From Leptonema illini DSM 21528 (lineage in GTDB: Bacteria; Spirochaetota; Leptospiria; Leptospirales; Leptonemataceae), in the NCBI RefSeq assembly GCF_000243335.1, contig NZ_JH597773.1, forward strand, positions 889,989 through 953,988: DNA of 64,000 nt, in the 5' to 3' direction. The position numbers and the translations under genes were made by a program. The notes under the pieces are model-generated. The model was given only the letters and a program-made list of their open reading frames with translations. It made no database searches and had not been told where the DNA came from. Positions 46,909 to 55,065 of this stretch are shown in pieces. The first letter of the stretch is position 1; the number at the start of each line of letters is the position of its first letter.

Positions 46909-46999
46909 CGAATCTCCGTTGAGTTTCGTGAATATAGGTTCGCGTCTTTCACTCGCTGACGGATTTGCTCAGCGTGTGGAAAAATTAGCGGAAAAGAAG

Positions 47000-47033
47000 T
47001 TGATCAGTCGGAACGGCCTGTTTTGATCAGTCG
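47000..47033 (+). promoter_or_regulatory. Direct repeat TTGATCAGTCG x2 before the DUF3800 gene
   Basis: Two exact 11-bp copies at 47000-47010 and 47023-47033, 23 bp apart. The second can serve as -35 (TTGATC) for a -10-like GATATT at 47046-47051, very close to the ATG at 47054. No ribosome-binding site is evident. Confidence 0.45.
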
Positions 47034-47053
47034 AGGTTGCAATACGATATTCT

Positions 47054-47896
47054 ATGGCCTATTTTCTCTTTCTCGACGAGTCAGGACAGGATCATCATGA
47101 CTCACCGTACGAGGTTCTCGGCGGTATAGCGATCGAAGATGTTAACCTCTGGAACTTTATTCAGGATGCTCAGCGGCTTGAATATGATTGTTTCGGGATG
47201 CGCTATTCATCGGGCTCCAGAGAGTTAAAAGGTAAGAAGATCCTGAAACGGAAGAGTTACAGACAGGCGACTGGACATGAAGCGTTCCTGCCCGAACAAC
47301 GCCAGCAGCTTGCACACCAGGCATTGTCTGATGGCGCCGGAGCCAATCCTCTCTCTCTGGCTGCGCTGGGCCAGGCGAAGATAGATTTTGTCGGACAGCT
47401 TCTGGATCTGTGTTTCAAATACCGCTGCAAAGTATTTGCAAGTATCGTTGATCCCGGGCGACCGCTTTCTGTAGATGAAAACCTTCTGCGCAAAGACTAC
47501 GTTTATCTTCTGGAACGTTTTTTCTACTTCATCGAGGATCATCGATTTCCTCATCAAGGCATCGTCGTCTTTGACGAACTGGAGAAATCTCGCAGTCACA
47601 TCCTGATCGGACAGATGGACCGATATCTCAAGAAAACAGAAAAAGGTAGGGAGCGTTCCTCTGTGATTATTCCTGAACCGTTTTTTGTCCACAGTGATTT
47701 AACGACAGGCATACAGGTTGCCGACATCGCCTGCTATATCATATCCTGGGGAATGCGATTTGGAACGATGAATGCTCCGGCACGCGAAGAACTTGCAGGC
47801 TTCGTCGAAAAGATCCGGAGACTTCGTTACAGAACGACGAGAGACTTTGGCGAGGAGCAGCCGACAGAGATATGGAGTGTTAAGTTCCTTGGGTAA
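47054..47896 (+). CDS. DUF3800 domain protein (cassette 3)
   Basis: 280 residues. MAYFLFLDESGQD at the N-terminus, GIVVFDELEKS near residue 175 and TGIQVADIACYIISWG near 220 are the three conserved blocks of DUF3800, an RNase H-like fold whose acidic residues (D in FLDESG, D in VFDE, D in VADI) suggest metal-dependent nuclease activity. Members are common in mobile and defence regions. It stands alone after forward repeat copy 3, with a weaker inverted copy at 47991. Exact substrate unknown. Confidence 0.88.
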   Translation: MAYFLFLDESGQDHHDSPYEVLGGIAIEDVNLWNFIQDAQRLEYDCFGMRYSSGSRELKGKKILKRKSYRQATGHEAFLPEQRQQLAHQALSDGAGANPLSLAALGQAKIDFVGQLLDLCFKYRCKVFASIVDPGRPLSVDENLLRKDYVYLLERFFYFIEDHRFPHQGIVVFDELEKSRSHILIGQMDRYLKKTEKGRERSSVIIPEPFFVHSDLTTGIQVADIACYIISWGMRFGTMNAPAREELAGFVEKIRRLRYRTTRDFGEEQPTEIWSVKFLG

Positions 47897-47990
47897 AAAC
47901 AGAAAAGGCAATGCGTCTCCGCAAAGCCTCCAGTCAAAAGATGCCTTCTCTCTGAGCTAAAGTCAAGCGAAAAATCTCTCTTCTCAGTTC

Positions 47991-48012
47991 TCTCAGCGCC
48001 CTCAGCGGTTCA
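47991..48012. repeat. Dispersed repeat, weak inverted copy 3
   Basis: TCTCAGCGCCCTCAGCGGTTCA resembles the inverted repeat core but lacks the CTCCGTGG part. It lies about 95 bp after the DUF3800 stop and would close cassette 3. A related short copy is at 43256-43275, upstream of the WYL pair. Confidence 0.55.
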
Positions 48013-48079
48013 CTCGCTCTTTCCCCAACCTGCGCCCGGAATCTGTAGATTTCTGATGTGCCGCTTCCGATAATCAAGC

Positions 48080-49144
48080 ATGATCCGTGAAGAGCTGAGT
48101 CCGCGTAAGGCTGCCTTGAAGAACTTTGGCCTCTCTCCGCAGAAGCTGCATTTGCTCGATGAAGATCGGCTTGAACCTCTGGAACGCTTCTCGATGTATT
48201 TGCAGGTCGAGAAGGACGGATCGGCGCATACGCTGCGCTCCTATCTGAATGACCTGCTCGATTTCCTGCTCTTTCTTCAAGAGGAGGATCATGACGCTCT
48301 GAGCGTCGATACGATCCTGCTTCGCTCCTACTTCACGAAGATCAGCGGAGTGGACTTCTCGCGCAATAAAGCGACAGGCGCCGGAACGGGTCAGAGTCTG
48401 ATGCGCACGCTCTCGCCGCGCAGTCAGGCGCGCAAGCTCTCGGCGCTGAAAACCTACTATCGCCTTCTCGTGCGCCAGGGCCTTCTTGAAGAGAATCCGG
48501 TGACGATGCGAGCTCCGAAGTTTTACCGATCGCTGCCGTCGTTTATTCCGGCGCAGGAGATGGACTCGCTGCTGCAAACGACCGAAGGCGAGACTGAGAG
48601 CAGCCGCCCCGCCGAGCTTCAGCTTCGCGACAGGGCGATGATTGAGATGCTCTATTCAACGGGCATGCGCGTCTCTGAGCTGCTTTCACTTTCGCCGAGC
48701 AGGGTGCTCGATCATAACGGCGAGATCGTTTCTGAGATGCGTATTACAGGTAAGGGCCGAAAGGACCGTGTCGTCTTTATCGGAGATCCGGCACGCCGGG
48801 CCGTCGCCGAATATCTGGTAGTGCGCCCTCGCCTGCGCCCGAAAAGCGAGTCCCTCTTTGTCAATGCGCGGGGAGGCGCCCTCACCGACCGCGGGCTGCG
48901 CGAGATTCTCAATCACTACGAACGCAACGCCGGACTGCGCAAGCGGCTGTATCCGCATCGCTTCAGGCATACCTTTGCCACCGATCTTTTGAACGACGGC
49001 GCCGACATCCGACAGGTACAGGAGATGCTCGGCCACAGCTCCCTTTCGACGACGCAGATCTACACGTCGGTCTCACGGGAGCGGCTGAAAGAGGTCTACC
49101 GAAACAGCCATCCCCGGGCAAAAAGCCCGCGGGAAACGGCATAA
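48080..49144 (+). CDS. Tyrosine recombinase (XerC/XerD-like)
   Basis: 354 residues, longer than typical Xer (about 300) by an N-terminal stretch of about 30 residues and an insertion near residue 100 (FSRNKATGAGTGQ). Catalytic residues are all visible: Arg in YSTGMRVSELLSL, Lys in ITGKGRKDRVV, His-Arg in PHRFRHTFATDLL, His in LGHSSLSTTQIYT and the Tyr in that last block. It likely resolves chromosome dimers, or could be an element-encoded integrase; the location next to housekeeping genes favours Xer. A 52-aa gene and a terminator follow. Confidence 0.92.
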   Translation: MIREELSPRKAALKNFGLSPQKLHLLDEDRLEPLERFSMYLQVEKDGSAHTLRSYLNDLLDFLLFLQEEDHDALSVDTILLRSYFTKISGVDFSRNKATGAGTGQSLMRTLSPRSQARKLSALKTYYRLLVRQGLLEENPVTMRAPKFYRSLPSFIPAQEMDSLLQTTEGETESSRPAELQLRDRAMIEMLYSTGMRVSELLSLSPSRVLDHNGEIVSEMRITGKGRKDRVVFIGDPARRAVAEYLVVRPRLRPKSESLFVNARGGALTDRGLREILNHYERNAGLRKRLYPHRFRHTFATDLLNDGADIRQVQEMLGHSSLSTTQIYTSVSRERLKEVYRNSHPRAKSPRETA

Positions 49145-49197
49145 TCCTGGCGTTTTCTGGTTGCCTGTACGGGCTCGAACGAATATCTGGAATGCGT

Positions 49198-49356
49198 ATG
49201 TCCGAGAATCAGGAACCCAAGCGGAAAAAAATCAACAAGATGACGGCCGCTGAGATCGACACCGCTCTGAAGAAAACCGAAGAGCATATGAAAGGTCTTA
49301 CCAGCCGCTACGCACGCTCGCTGCTGGAACGCAAGGCCGAGCTTGCCGGCAAGTGA
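49198..49356 (+). CDS. Small charged protein of 52 residues
   Basis: Reads MSENQEPKRKKINKMTAAE, then a Lys/Glu-rich helix (ALKKTEEHMKGL) and SRYARSLLERKAEL; an ATG two codons earlier (49192) is possible. Very hydrophilic and helical. It lies 53 bp after the recombinase gene and directly before a strong terminator, which supports that it is transcribed. Function unknown. Confidence 0.65.
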   Translation: MSENQEPKRKKINKMTAAEIDTALKKTEEHMKGLTSRYARSLLERKAELAGK

Positions 49357-49382
49357 TCCACTGAGCCTATCTTCAGTTCAAT

Positions 49383-49411
49383 AAAAAAGTCCGGGGATTC
49401 CCGGACTTTTT
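49383..49411 (+). terminator. Rho-independent terminator
   Basis: AAAAAGTCCGGG and CCCGGACTTTTT around a short GATT loop, with A-run before and T-run after, so it can work in both directions. It ends the recombinase unit. Confidence 0.92.
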
Positions 49412-49509
49412 GCGCGTTCTACAGAGATGCTCCATACGGGCTCTCGGCATGCTCTATTAGCAGCGATCCCGACACTGGCTCTATTACAACACGACCACCG
49501 GGTTCGCTT

Positions 49510-49824
49510 CTAAGCCTGTCGGTTGAGGGATGTGCCCCGTTCGTCGCCGTTCAGCATCTGCCGGGCAAACGGGCTATAAAGATACATCAGCCGTCGGATG
49601 TCGTCGGCGCTGATCATCTGCTTCAGACGATCTTCAAACGACACAGGCTCTTTTTCGGGCAATGTCGCCCTTTTCTGCTCTCGCTCTTCCTGCGCCTTTG
49701 CCTGCTCGGCCGAGCGGCGCTGCAGAATCAACGCCGGATCTTCGGGCACAGGCATGGCCTTCTGCCCTGGAGACAGAGAACTGTAGGCGTTCGGCGCAGG
49801 TGCTGTGATGCCTTTGAGTTCCAT
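49510..49824 (-). CDS. Hypothetical protein downstream of aroQ
   Basis: 104 residues. A Pro/Ala-rich N-terminus is followed by a charged Glu/Gln/Arg helix (LQRRSAEQAKAQEEREQKR) and a C-terminal part SFEDRLKQMISADDIRRLMYLYSPFARQML. No signal peptide or membrane segment. No family recognised. It lies 60 bp after aroQ in the same orientation and could be the last gene of the acpP-rnc-aroB-aroQ stretch. Confidence 0.65.
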   Translation of the reverse strand: MELKGITAPAPNAYSSLSPGQKAMPVPEDPALILQRRSAEQAKAQEEREQKRATLPEKEPVSFEDRLKQMISADDIRRLMYLYSPFARQMLNGDERGTSLNRQA

Positions 49825-49884
49825 CTTACTATCTCTATCGCAATAAAGCCCGTTGACTTTAGGGTAAGCGATATTTTTTTCCCG

Positions 49885-50382
49885 TCAATCCGAATTTCTG
49901 TTCGATTCAGGCAGATAAAGGCCAAGATCCGTCCGGGAGCGCAGACGTTCGACGAGAGCGGCAAGACCAAAACGGTACCCCGTAATGCCCAGCCCGGCGA
50001 TGACGCCAATAGCCGCATCGCTGAGATAGGAATGATGCCGGAACGGCTCCCGGGCATGCACGTTGCTGATGTGGATCTCGATGAAGGGAATCTTCACACC
50101 GAGCAGGGCGTCCCGCAGCGCCACCGACGTATGGGTCAGTCCGCCCGGATTGATGAGTATTCCGTCGATCTTCTCTTCAAGAAAGGCCTTATGGATGCGG
50201 TCGATGATCTGCCCTTCATGATTGGACTGGAAGAACTCGACGCCCACCGCAAGGCGACGGGCATCCTCGCGCAGCCGCTCTTCAAGCTGTTCAAGCGTCG
50301 TCGAGCCATAGACCTCGGGCTCGCGTCGCCCGAGCAGATTCAGATTCGGACCATTGATAACGAGGATGGCAGCATCAGACAT
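49885..50382 (-). CDS. aroQ: 3-dehydroquinate dehydratase, type II
   Basis: 165 residues. [18 protein letters not shown] holds the catalytic tyrosine and Arg, [15 protein letters not shown] follows, and then [17 protein letters not shown] and [33 protein letters not shown]. It dehydrates 3-dehydroquinate in the shikimate pathway as a dodecamer. It lies 85 bp downstream of aroB, the enzyme of the preceding step. Confidence 0.98.
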   Translation of the reverse strand: MSDAAILVINGPNLNLLGRREPEVYGSTTLEQLEERLREDARRLAVGVEFFQSNHEGQIIDRIHKAFLEEKIDGILINPGGLTHTSVALRDALLGVKIPFIEIHISNVHAREPFRHHSYLSDAAIGVIAGLGITGYRFGLAALVERLRSRTDLGLYLPESNRNSD

Positions 50383-50467
50383 ACTGCCTGTATCGGCAGC
50401 GTCATGCCGGAATCAAGCCCGAATCGAACAGGAAAGCGGCGTTCCACAGGCGCAAGGCCGGCGAGAG

Positions 50468-51601
50468 TCAACCGAAACGAGATCGTTGCTCGGCCCAGGC
50501 ACGATGAAAGGCTTCAGCGGGAAGAGGAACTCCCCATACGGGCTCGCCGCGTCTTTTCAAAAGAACAAAGCGGATGGTGCCTGCCTCGTTCTTCTTATCG
50601 AACTTCATGTGTTCAAGAAGATCGGTCGCCTCAAAGCCGGCCGTATCAAGGGGCAGCTCCAGGCCTTTCATGAGCTCGAACATGGCCTCGCACTCTTCAG
50701 CAGGCAGGCCTTCAAGATCACGCGACAGCAGAAGAGCGGTCACAAGGCCGCGGCTGACGGCCTCGCCATGCGTCATGCCTTTATACTGTAAGAGGGATTC
50801 GATGGCATGCGCCGTCGTATGGCCGAGATTGAGCGAGGCACGCAGTCCCATCTCGGTTTCATCGGCGGCGACGACGGCGGCCTTCACCGAAACCGATTCT
50901 TTAATGCGATCTTTAAGGATCGAAAGAGGCAATGATCGGAATCCGCCTTCATGCGTCATCGCCTGACGTGCCGTTTCAAGCAGCCGGTCGAAGATCTCTG
51001 TGCGATCGGTCAGGAAGGCATGCTTCGCCATCTCAGCCAGTCCACAGATCCATTCGCGAGCGGGCAGCGTAATCAGATAATGCAGGTTGCCGTAGACGAA
51101 CTCGGGCTGATAGAAGGCGCCGATCATGTTTTTGCCCGTATTCACGTTCACGGCGACCTTGCCGCCGACGCTTGAATCGACCATGGCAAGAAGCGTGGAC
51201 GGCACCTGCACAAAGGCCACGCCGCGCAGAAGCGTGGAGGCCACGAATCCGGCAAGATCGCCGACGACGCCTCCGCCTGCAGCGATGACTAACGACGAAC
51301 GATCGGCGCCGGAGCGAATCAGGTCGTCGAACAGCGCTTCGAGATGCGAGATATGCTTGGACGATTCGCCCGACGGACGAAACACCGTATGGATGTGCGC
51401 ATGCAGAGGCTTGAGCGCCGCATGCAGCGGCTCATAGACGAGATCTCGCAGGGCCTCTTCTGTGATGACAAAGATCTTCGAGAAGCGCCGGTGCGAGAAG
51501 AAGTCGGCAAAGTTCTGATCAAAGCCCTCGCCAAAACGTATCTCATAACGCCTTTCAGGGCGCTCGGGCAGAACAATGGTCAGGGCCTCTTGATCGATCA
51601 C
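50468..51601 (-). CDS. aroB: 3-dehydroquinate synthase
   Basis: 377 residues from the GTG at 51601, chosen because GGGAGG stands five bases before it; a TTG at 51619 is also open. Motifs: RPSGESSKHISHLEALFDDLI, the NAD-binding GGGVVGDLAGFVASTLLRG, VPSTLLAMVDSSVGGKVAVN, the metal ligand region LNLGHTTAHAIES and MTHGEAVSRG. It converts DAHP to 3-dehydroquinate. The gene lies 45 bp after rnc and before aroQ, so two consecutive shikimate steps are linked. Confidence 0.97.
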   Translation of the reverse strand: MIDQEALTIVLPERPERRYEIRFGEGFDQNFADFFSHRRFSKIFVITEEALRDLVYEPLHAALKPLHAHIHTVFRPSGESSKHISHLEALFDDLIRSGADRSSLVIAAGGGVVGDLAGFVASTLLRGVAFVQVPSTLLAMVDSSVGGKVAVNVNTGKNMIGAFYQPEFVYGNLHYLITLPAREWICGLAEMAKHAFLTDRTEIFDRLLETARQAMTHEGGFRSLPLSILKDRIKESVSVKAAVVAADETEMGLRASLNLGHTTAHAIESLLQYKGMTHGEAVSRGLVTALLLSRDLEGLPAEECEAMFELMKGLELPLDTAGFEATDLLEHMKFDKKNEAGTIRFVLLKRRGEPVWGVPLPAEAFHRAWAEQRSRFG

Positions 51602-51646
51602 GACATCCTCCCGCGGCAAAAGACAGAAACCCCGGCCACTCCGAGC

Positions 51647-52381
51647 TTATTCTCGAAGCAGATCCAGGGCTCTGATGGCGGCCTGCCGCTCGGCACGCTT
51701 GCGAGACGATCCCATACCGCGAGCGATCTCACGGCTATCGATGACGACGCGATACACGAATTCCCGCTTATGATCGGGTCCCTCCTGAGAGACCAGTTCA
51801 TAGACGGGATGCGTGCGGAACTGCTTCTGAACGAGCTCCTGCAGCGCCGACTTCGGATCAAGGGCACGGCCCGACTGGCTGAGATTGCGCAGGCGGCTAT
51901 CAAGCATGCCCACGACAAACTGCCTCGCCTGCTTCATACCGCGATCGATATAGATGGCGGCGACAAAGGCCTCAAAGGCATCGGCAAGATTGGAAGGTCG
52001 ACGTGAACCGCCGCTTTTACGTTCGCCTTTGCTCATGCGCAGATAAGCGCCGAAACGAAGGGCGCGCGCAGCGCTGGCTAACGACTTTTCTGAGACGGCC
52101 GCCGATTTAATGCGCGCCATCTGGCCTTCTGAAAGCTTGTAATCGAGGAAGAGATGCTCGTTAACGATGAAGCCGATGATGGAGTCGCCGAAATACTCCA
52201 GTCTCTGGTTATTCATCCGATGCGATCCCGGCTCGTTGGAATAACTGCTGTGAGTCAGAGCAAGGTCATAGAGTCGGTAATCCCGAAACCTGAATTCAAG
52301 TCGTCGGGAAAGTTCTTTCAGCTGCTCCAACCTCGCCAGGTCCGGTTGTGGTAAACCGGCTGAAACGTTGGGAACTAACAC
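51647..52381 (-). CDS. rnc: Ribonuclease III
   Basis: 244 residues from a GTG at 52381 (weak start evidence; the conserved region begins near residue 25). The signature QRLEYFGDSIIGFIVNEHLF gives the catalytic acidic residues, and NLADAFEAFVAAIYID the second metal-binding cluster (E near residue 143). The dsRNA-binding domain covers about 168-244 (PKSALQELVQKQFRTHPVYELVSQEGPDHKREFVYRVVID, RKRAERQAAIRAL). It processes rRNA and mRNA. Gene order fabG-acpP-rnc is widespread. Confidence 0.97.
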   Translation of the reverse strand: MLVPNVSAGLPQPDLARLEQLKELSRRLEFRFRDYRLYDLALTHSSYSNEPGSHRMNNQRLEYFGDSIIGFIVNEHLFLDYKLSEGQMARIKSAAVSEKSLASAARALRFGAYLRMSKGERKSGGSRRPSNLADAFEAFVAAIYIDRGMKQARQFVVGMLDSRLRNLSQSGRALDPKSALQELVQKQFRTHPVYELVSQEGPDHKREFVYRVVIDSREIARGMGSSRKRAERQAAIRALDLLRE

Positions 52382-52421
52382 GGTTTTCTTTTTTCCGTTC
52401 TACGGATTTTGGCAAAGGAAA

Positions 52422-52468
52422 GGCCGATTTTCTTTTACCTACCAACGGTAGAAGAAAGAAAATCGGCC
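52422..52468 (-). terminator. Hairpin between acpP and rnc
   Basis: GGCCGATTTTCTTT at 52422 has a perfect 14-bp inverted complement ending at 52468, with an 18-nt loop. On the minus strand it follows acpP and is followed by a T-rich tract (TTTCCTTT). It probably attenuates or ends the acpP transcript before rnc. Confidence 0.8.
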
Positions 52469-52479
52469 AGAAAAAACAA

Positions 52480-52716
52480 TCAACCTTTGTGCTGCTCGAT
52501 GTACTTGATTACATCGCCAACAGTCTGGATTTTCTCAGCGTCTTCGTCAGAGATTTCAACGCCAAATTCTTCTTCCAGAGCCATTACCAGCTCAACAGTG
52601 TCCAGCGAGTCAGCGCCAAGATCGTCAATGAAATGAGCCTCAGGAGTTACCTCAGCCTCATCAACATTCAGTTGCTCAGCGATGATGCTTTTTACTTTTT
52701 CCAGCAGATCAGACAT
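52480..52716 (-). CDS. acpP: Acyl carrier protein
   Basis: 78 residues from the ATG at 52716 ([16 protein letters not shown]). The phosphopantetheine attachment serine is in [21 protein letters not shown]. The protein is very acidic, as expected. It carries acyl chains in fatty-acid synthesis. fabG lies upstream (246 bp) and rnc downstream behind a hairpin. An upstream in-frame extension to 52782 is not supported by the family. Confidence 0.98.
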   Translation of the reverse strand: MSDLLEKVKSIIAEQLNVDEAEVTPEAHFIDDLGADSLDTVELVMALEEEFGVEISDEDAEKIQTVGDVIKYIEQHKG

Positions 52717-52961
52717 GTGTCCAGTCTCCGTATTAAAATTTACCGGGGTCACCGGTGGTGCTAAATTCATCAGCCCGATCATTTAAGCAAGTGCAAAACC
52801 TCGAAAAAAATCAGGCTCAGAAAAAATTAAACTCCCGATGCAGCAGAACTGATATTCACCGAATCCCATTGCATCGGGCTCAAATGAGAACGGATTTCAC
52901 ATACGAAACGCAAAACCCGCGCTATAGAAGCCAGATAACATCGGCCTCTACAACTACGTCA

Positions 52962-53717
52962 TTAACCCGCCGGACGGAATCCGCCGCCGTTGATCTCAAG
53001 GATCTGTCCCGTGATGTAGGAAGACATATCTGATACGAGGAAGGCGACGCCGTTGGCGATATCTTCCGGAGTTCCGGCCCGTGAAAGCGGGATGGATTTC
53101 AGCATTACTTCCTTAATCTTGTCGGGGATGGCAGCCGTCATGTCGGTGGCGATGAAGCCCGGAGCGATCGCATTGCAGCGAACGCCGCGCATAGCGCCTT
53201 CCAGAGCTGCGGATTTCGTGAATCCGATTACGCCCGCCTTCGATGCGGAGTAGTTCGTCTGCCCGAGGTTACCGTTCACGCCGGCAATGGACGACAGATT
53301 CACGACGGCGCCGCTGCGAGCCGACATCATATGCTTGAATGCCGCCTTCGTGCAGAGGAACGTTCCCGTCAGGTTGACGGCGATGACCTGATCCCACTGC
53401 TCTTTCTTCATACGAAGCATCAGCGTGTCTCTGGTAATACCTGCGTTATTTACAAGGATGTCTACTTTCCCGAATTTCTTCACACAGGCTTCAATCAGCG
53501 CTTCGGCCTGGTCTTCCTGGGAAATATCACAGGCATATGCCAGAGTTTCCACTCCGTACTTCGCAGCGATCTCTTCGGCGGACTTCTTCGCCGTTTCTTC
53601 GCTGATATCGTTGATCACGACGGCCGCGCCAAGAGACGCCAGCTTCTCGGCGATAGACTTGCCGATTCCACGGGCCGACCCTGTTACAACTGCCGCTTTG
53701 CCTTTCAGCTCGATCAT
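52962..53717 (-). CDS. fabG: 3-oxoacyl-[ACP] reductase
   Basis: 251 residues of a classical short-chain dehydrogenase. The NADPH-binding motif is TGSARGIGKSIAEKL, then NNAGITRD, the catalytic Ser in LSSIAGVNGNLGQTNYSASKAG (Tyr and Lys of YxxxK also there), and the C-terminus ITGQILEINGGGF. It reduces 3-oxoacyl-ACP in fatty-acid elongation. AGAGG precedes the ATG at 53717. Located just upstream of acpP. Confidence 0.97.
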   Translation of the reverse strand: MIELKGKAAVVTGSARGIGKSIAEKLASLGAAVVINDISEETAKKSAEEIAAKYGVETLAYACDISQEDQAEALIEACVKKFGKVDILVNNAGITRDTLMLRMKKEQWDQVIAVNLTGTFLCTKAAFKHMMSARSGAVVNLSSIAGVNGNLGQTNYSASKAGVIGFTKSAALEGAMRGVRCNAIAPGFIATDMTAAIPDKIKEVMLKSIPLSRAGTPEDIANGVAFLVSDMSSYITGQILEINGGGFRPAG

Positions 53718-53879
53718 ACTGAACCTCTTTCAATTGGAGTAGGCCCAGTTTCTCCGCCCCCGGAGAGGGTCAAGCGAGTCCGCAGTGGTGAATTCGTGGG
53801 ATTTTGAGTGGGGGTTCGGGAAAGGGGGGGCGGCAAGGTTTGCTGGAAGAGAAAGCTCCAGTCGCTGCAAGACCTCGGT

Positions 53880-54613
53880 CTACAGCCCGACAACTTTTTC
53901 TTTATCCTCAATATTCGGCTCCTCACCAAGATCGATTACGAGGACGTTTCCCTTTATTCCGATATCCCGTAGATGGTCTTGCATCTGGCTTGTCGGCAAC
54001 GTTTTACCTTTCTTACATTCACAAATTGACGTAACAATTTGACCGATATTCTTTCCTTTGGACGAAAGGAGTGGTGAGAGTTCCGCATCAGTCCAGGGTG
54101 ATGTTTGATTCCGGCTTGAGGAGTTAACGAAAGCATCATCGTGCCAGACACAAGAAGATCCTTCATCGGGAAACAGCTTGTTGGTCCGTAAGGCTCTTCT
54201 GAATAAAACATCTCCCAGATAGCGTATCCTGACAAGGCAGCCTGTCTGGCAAGCTGGTCATCAAAGTGCGACCTCCCCCCACTCTTCTGTATTGAATCCC
54301 AATAATTGAGATGAGTGCTCAGGCGTGGCCATTTCCCTTCGAATAACCCCACCTTAAAGACGGATTGGTTATGAAAGACAATGCAACCGTCAGTACCGGT
54401 TCTTCTCTCCACAGAAGGTGTCAATACTTGCGAATGCGCCGACAACCCCGGAAGCCTTCGGCTGTTTATCTCGCGCCGAAAAGCGCTGGTGAAATTTGAG
54501 GTGTAGTCGTTCTCCGTAACCACAAATCCATGAATGAGATCAGCGCGAACGAGTCGATCGGCCCATCTTGCACAGTCTGCAACTTCAGCGATAACATGCG
54601 GTGAGGCTAACAT
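53880..54613 (-). pseudogene. PD-(D/E)XK-type nuclease gene with one frameshift
   Basis: The first frame starts at the ATG at 54613 (AAGGG upstream). It carries E34 in ENDYTSNF, D75 in GTDGCIVF and E92-G-K94 in GLFEGKWPRL, the order of a PD-(D/E)XK active site. Near 54164-54170, at TTTCCCGATG, the protein-like sequence switches to another frame, which continues DEGSSCVWHDDAFVN, NIGQIVTSICECKKGKTLP and NVLVIDLGEEPNIEDKEKVVGL to a stop at 53880. Adding one base to the C-run restores a 244-residue protein. Without it the frame ends at 53954 in a basic, unlikely tail. Either a real inactivating mutation or a sequencing error. Family uncertain; restriction-like nuclease suggested by motif order only. 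Confidence 0.65.
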
Positions 54614-54793
54614 ATCTGCATCCCTTCAGCTTGAACGGGAAACGAATCACGTTCGAATATTCCAAGTCTATCATTTTTCCCGCTCAGAACTAAAACCCGG
54701 GTTTTCGGGTCGTTTACAAGCCGAATCATTAAACACATTCTGATTTTGACCAGAGCTGAACACACCATCCAGCCTGAGTCAACAAAAAATCTC

Positions 54794-54867
54794 CTCCGCG
54801 CCCTCAGAGCCCTCCGCGGTTCAATTCCTCTGCCCCTTTCGCGCTTTTCGTGCCTTTCGTGGACTCC
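54794..54867 (-). repeat. Direct repeat A flanking the ATPase/nuclease-like cassette
   Basis: 74 bp running from CTCCGCGCCCTCAGAGCCC to CTTTCGTGGACTCC. It differs from repeat B (56856-56929) at only two or three positions. It is a member of the CCACGAAA.../CCGCGGAGG... dispersed repeat family seen at 45-48 kb, here with both blocks in one copy. Confidence 0.9.
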
Positions 54868-54889
54868 GATTTTCCCGCTTTAATCCGCC

Positions 54890-55048
54890 TCAAGCTCCCT
54901 TATCGGTCGAGATCGGCCTCAACCCGGCAAGCAACGTTTCCGGCGCGATATCCTGATCATTGGGCCATGTCACCGCACCGAGCACTATATCGACTTGCGA
55001 GAAGTAGGATTTATCCAGCGCACGAACCGTCCTGACATCCCAGTGCAT
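54890..55048 (-). pseudogene. DUF2442-like gene with internal deletion
   Basis: 52 codons from ATG at 55048: MHWDVRTVRALDKSYFSQVDIV, then GAVTWPNDQDIAPETLLAG. Both ends match DUF2442 proteins (N-terminal 'WDV..V..L', C-terminal 'v.WPNg.DiaPe.L'), but the middle strands between (about 25-30 residues) are missing. DUF2442 proteins are small and often stand next to DUF4160 partners in toxin-antitoxin-like pairs. It lies 17 bp after the 155-aa gene of the ATPase operon. Confidence 0.6.
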
Positions 55049-55065
55049 AAAAACATCACAATGGA

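Noticed and set aside
45361-46910. Possible CRISPR array from the repeated CCACGGAGG units
   Set aside because: Spacing is hundreds of bases, orientation alternates, and genes lie between the copies; no short regular spacers and no cas genes.
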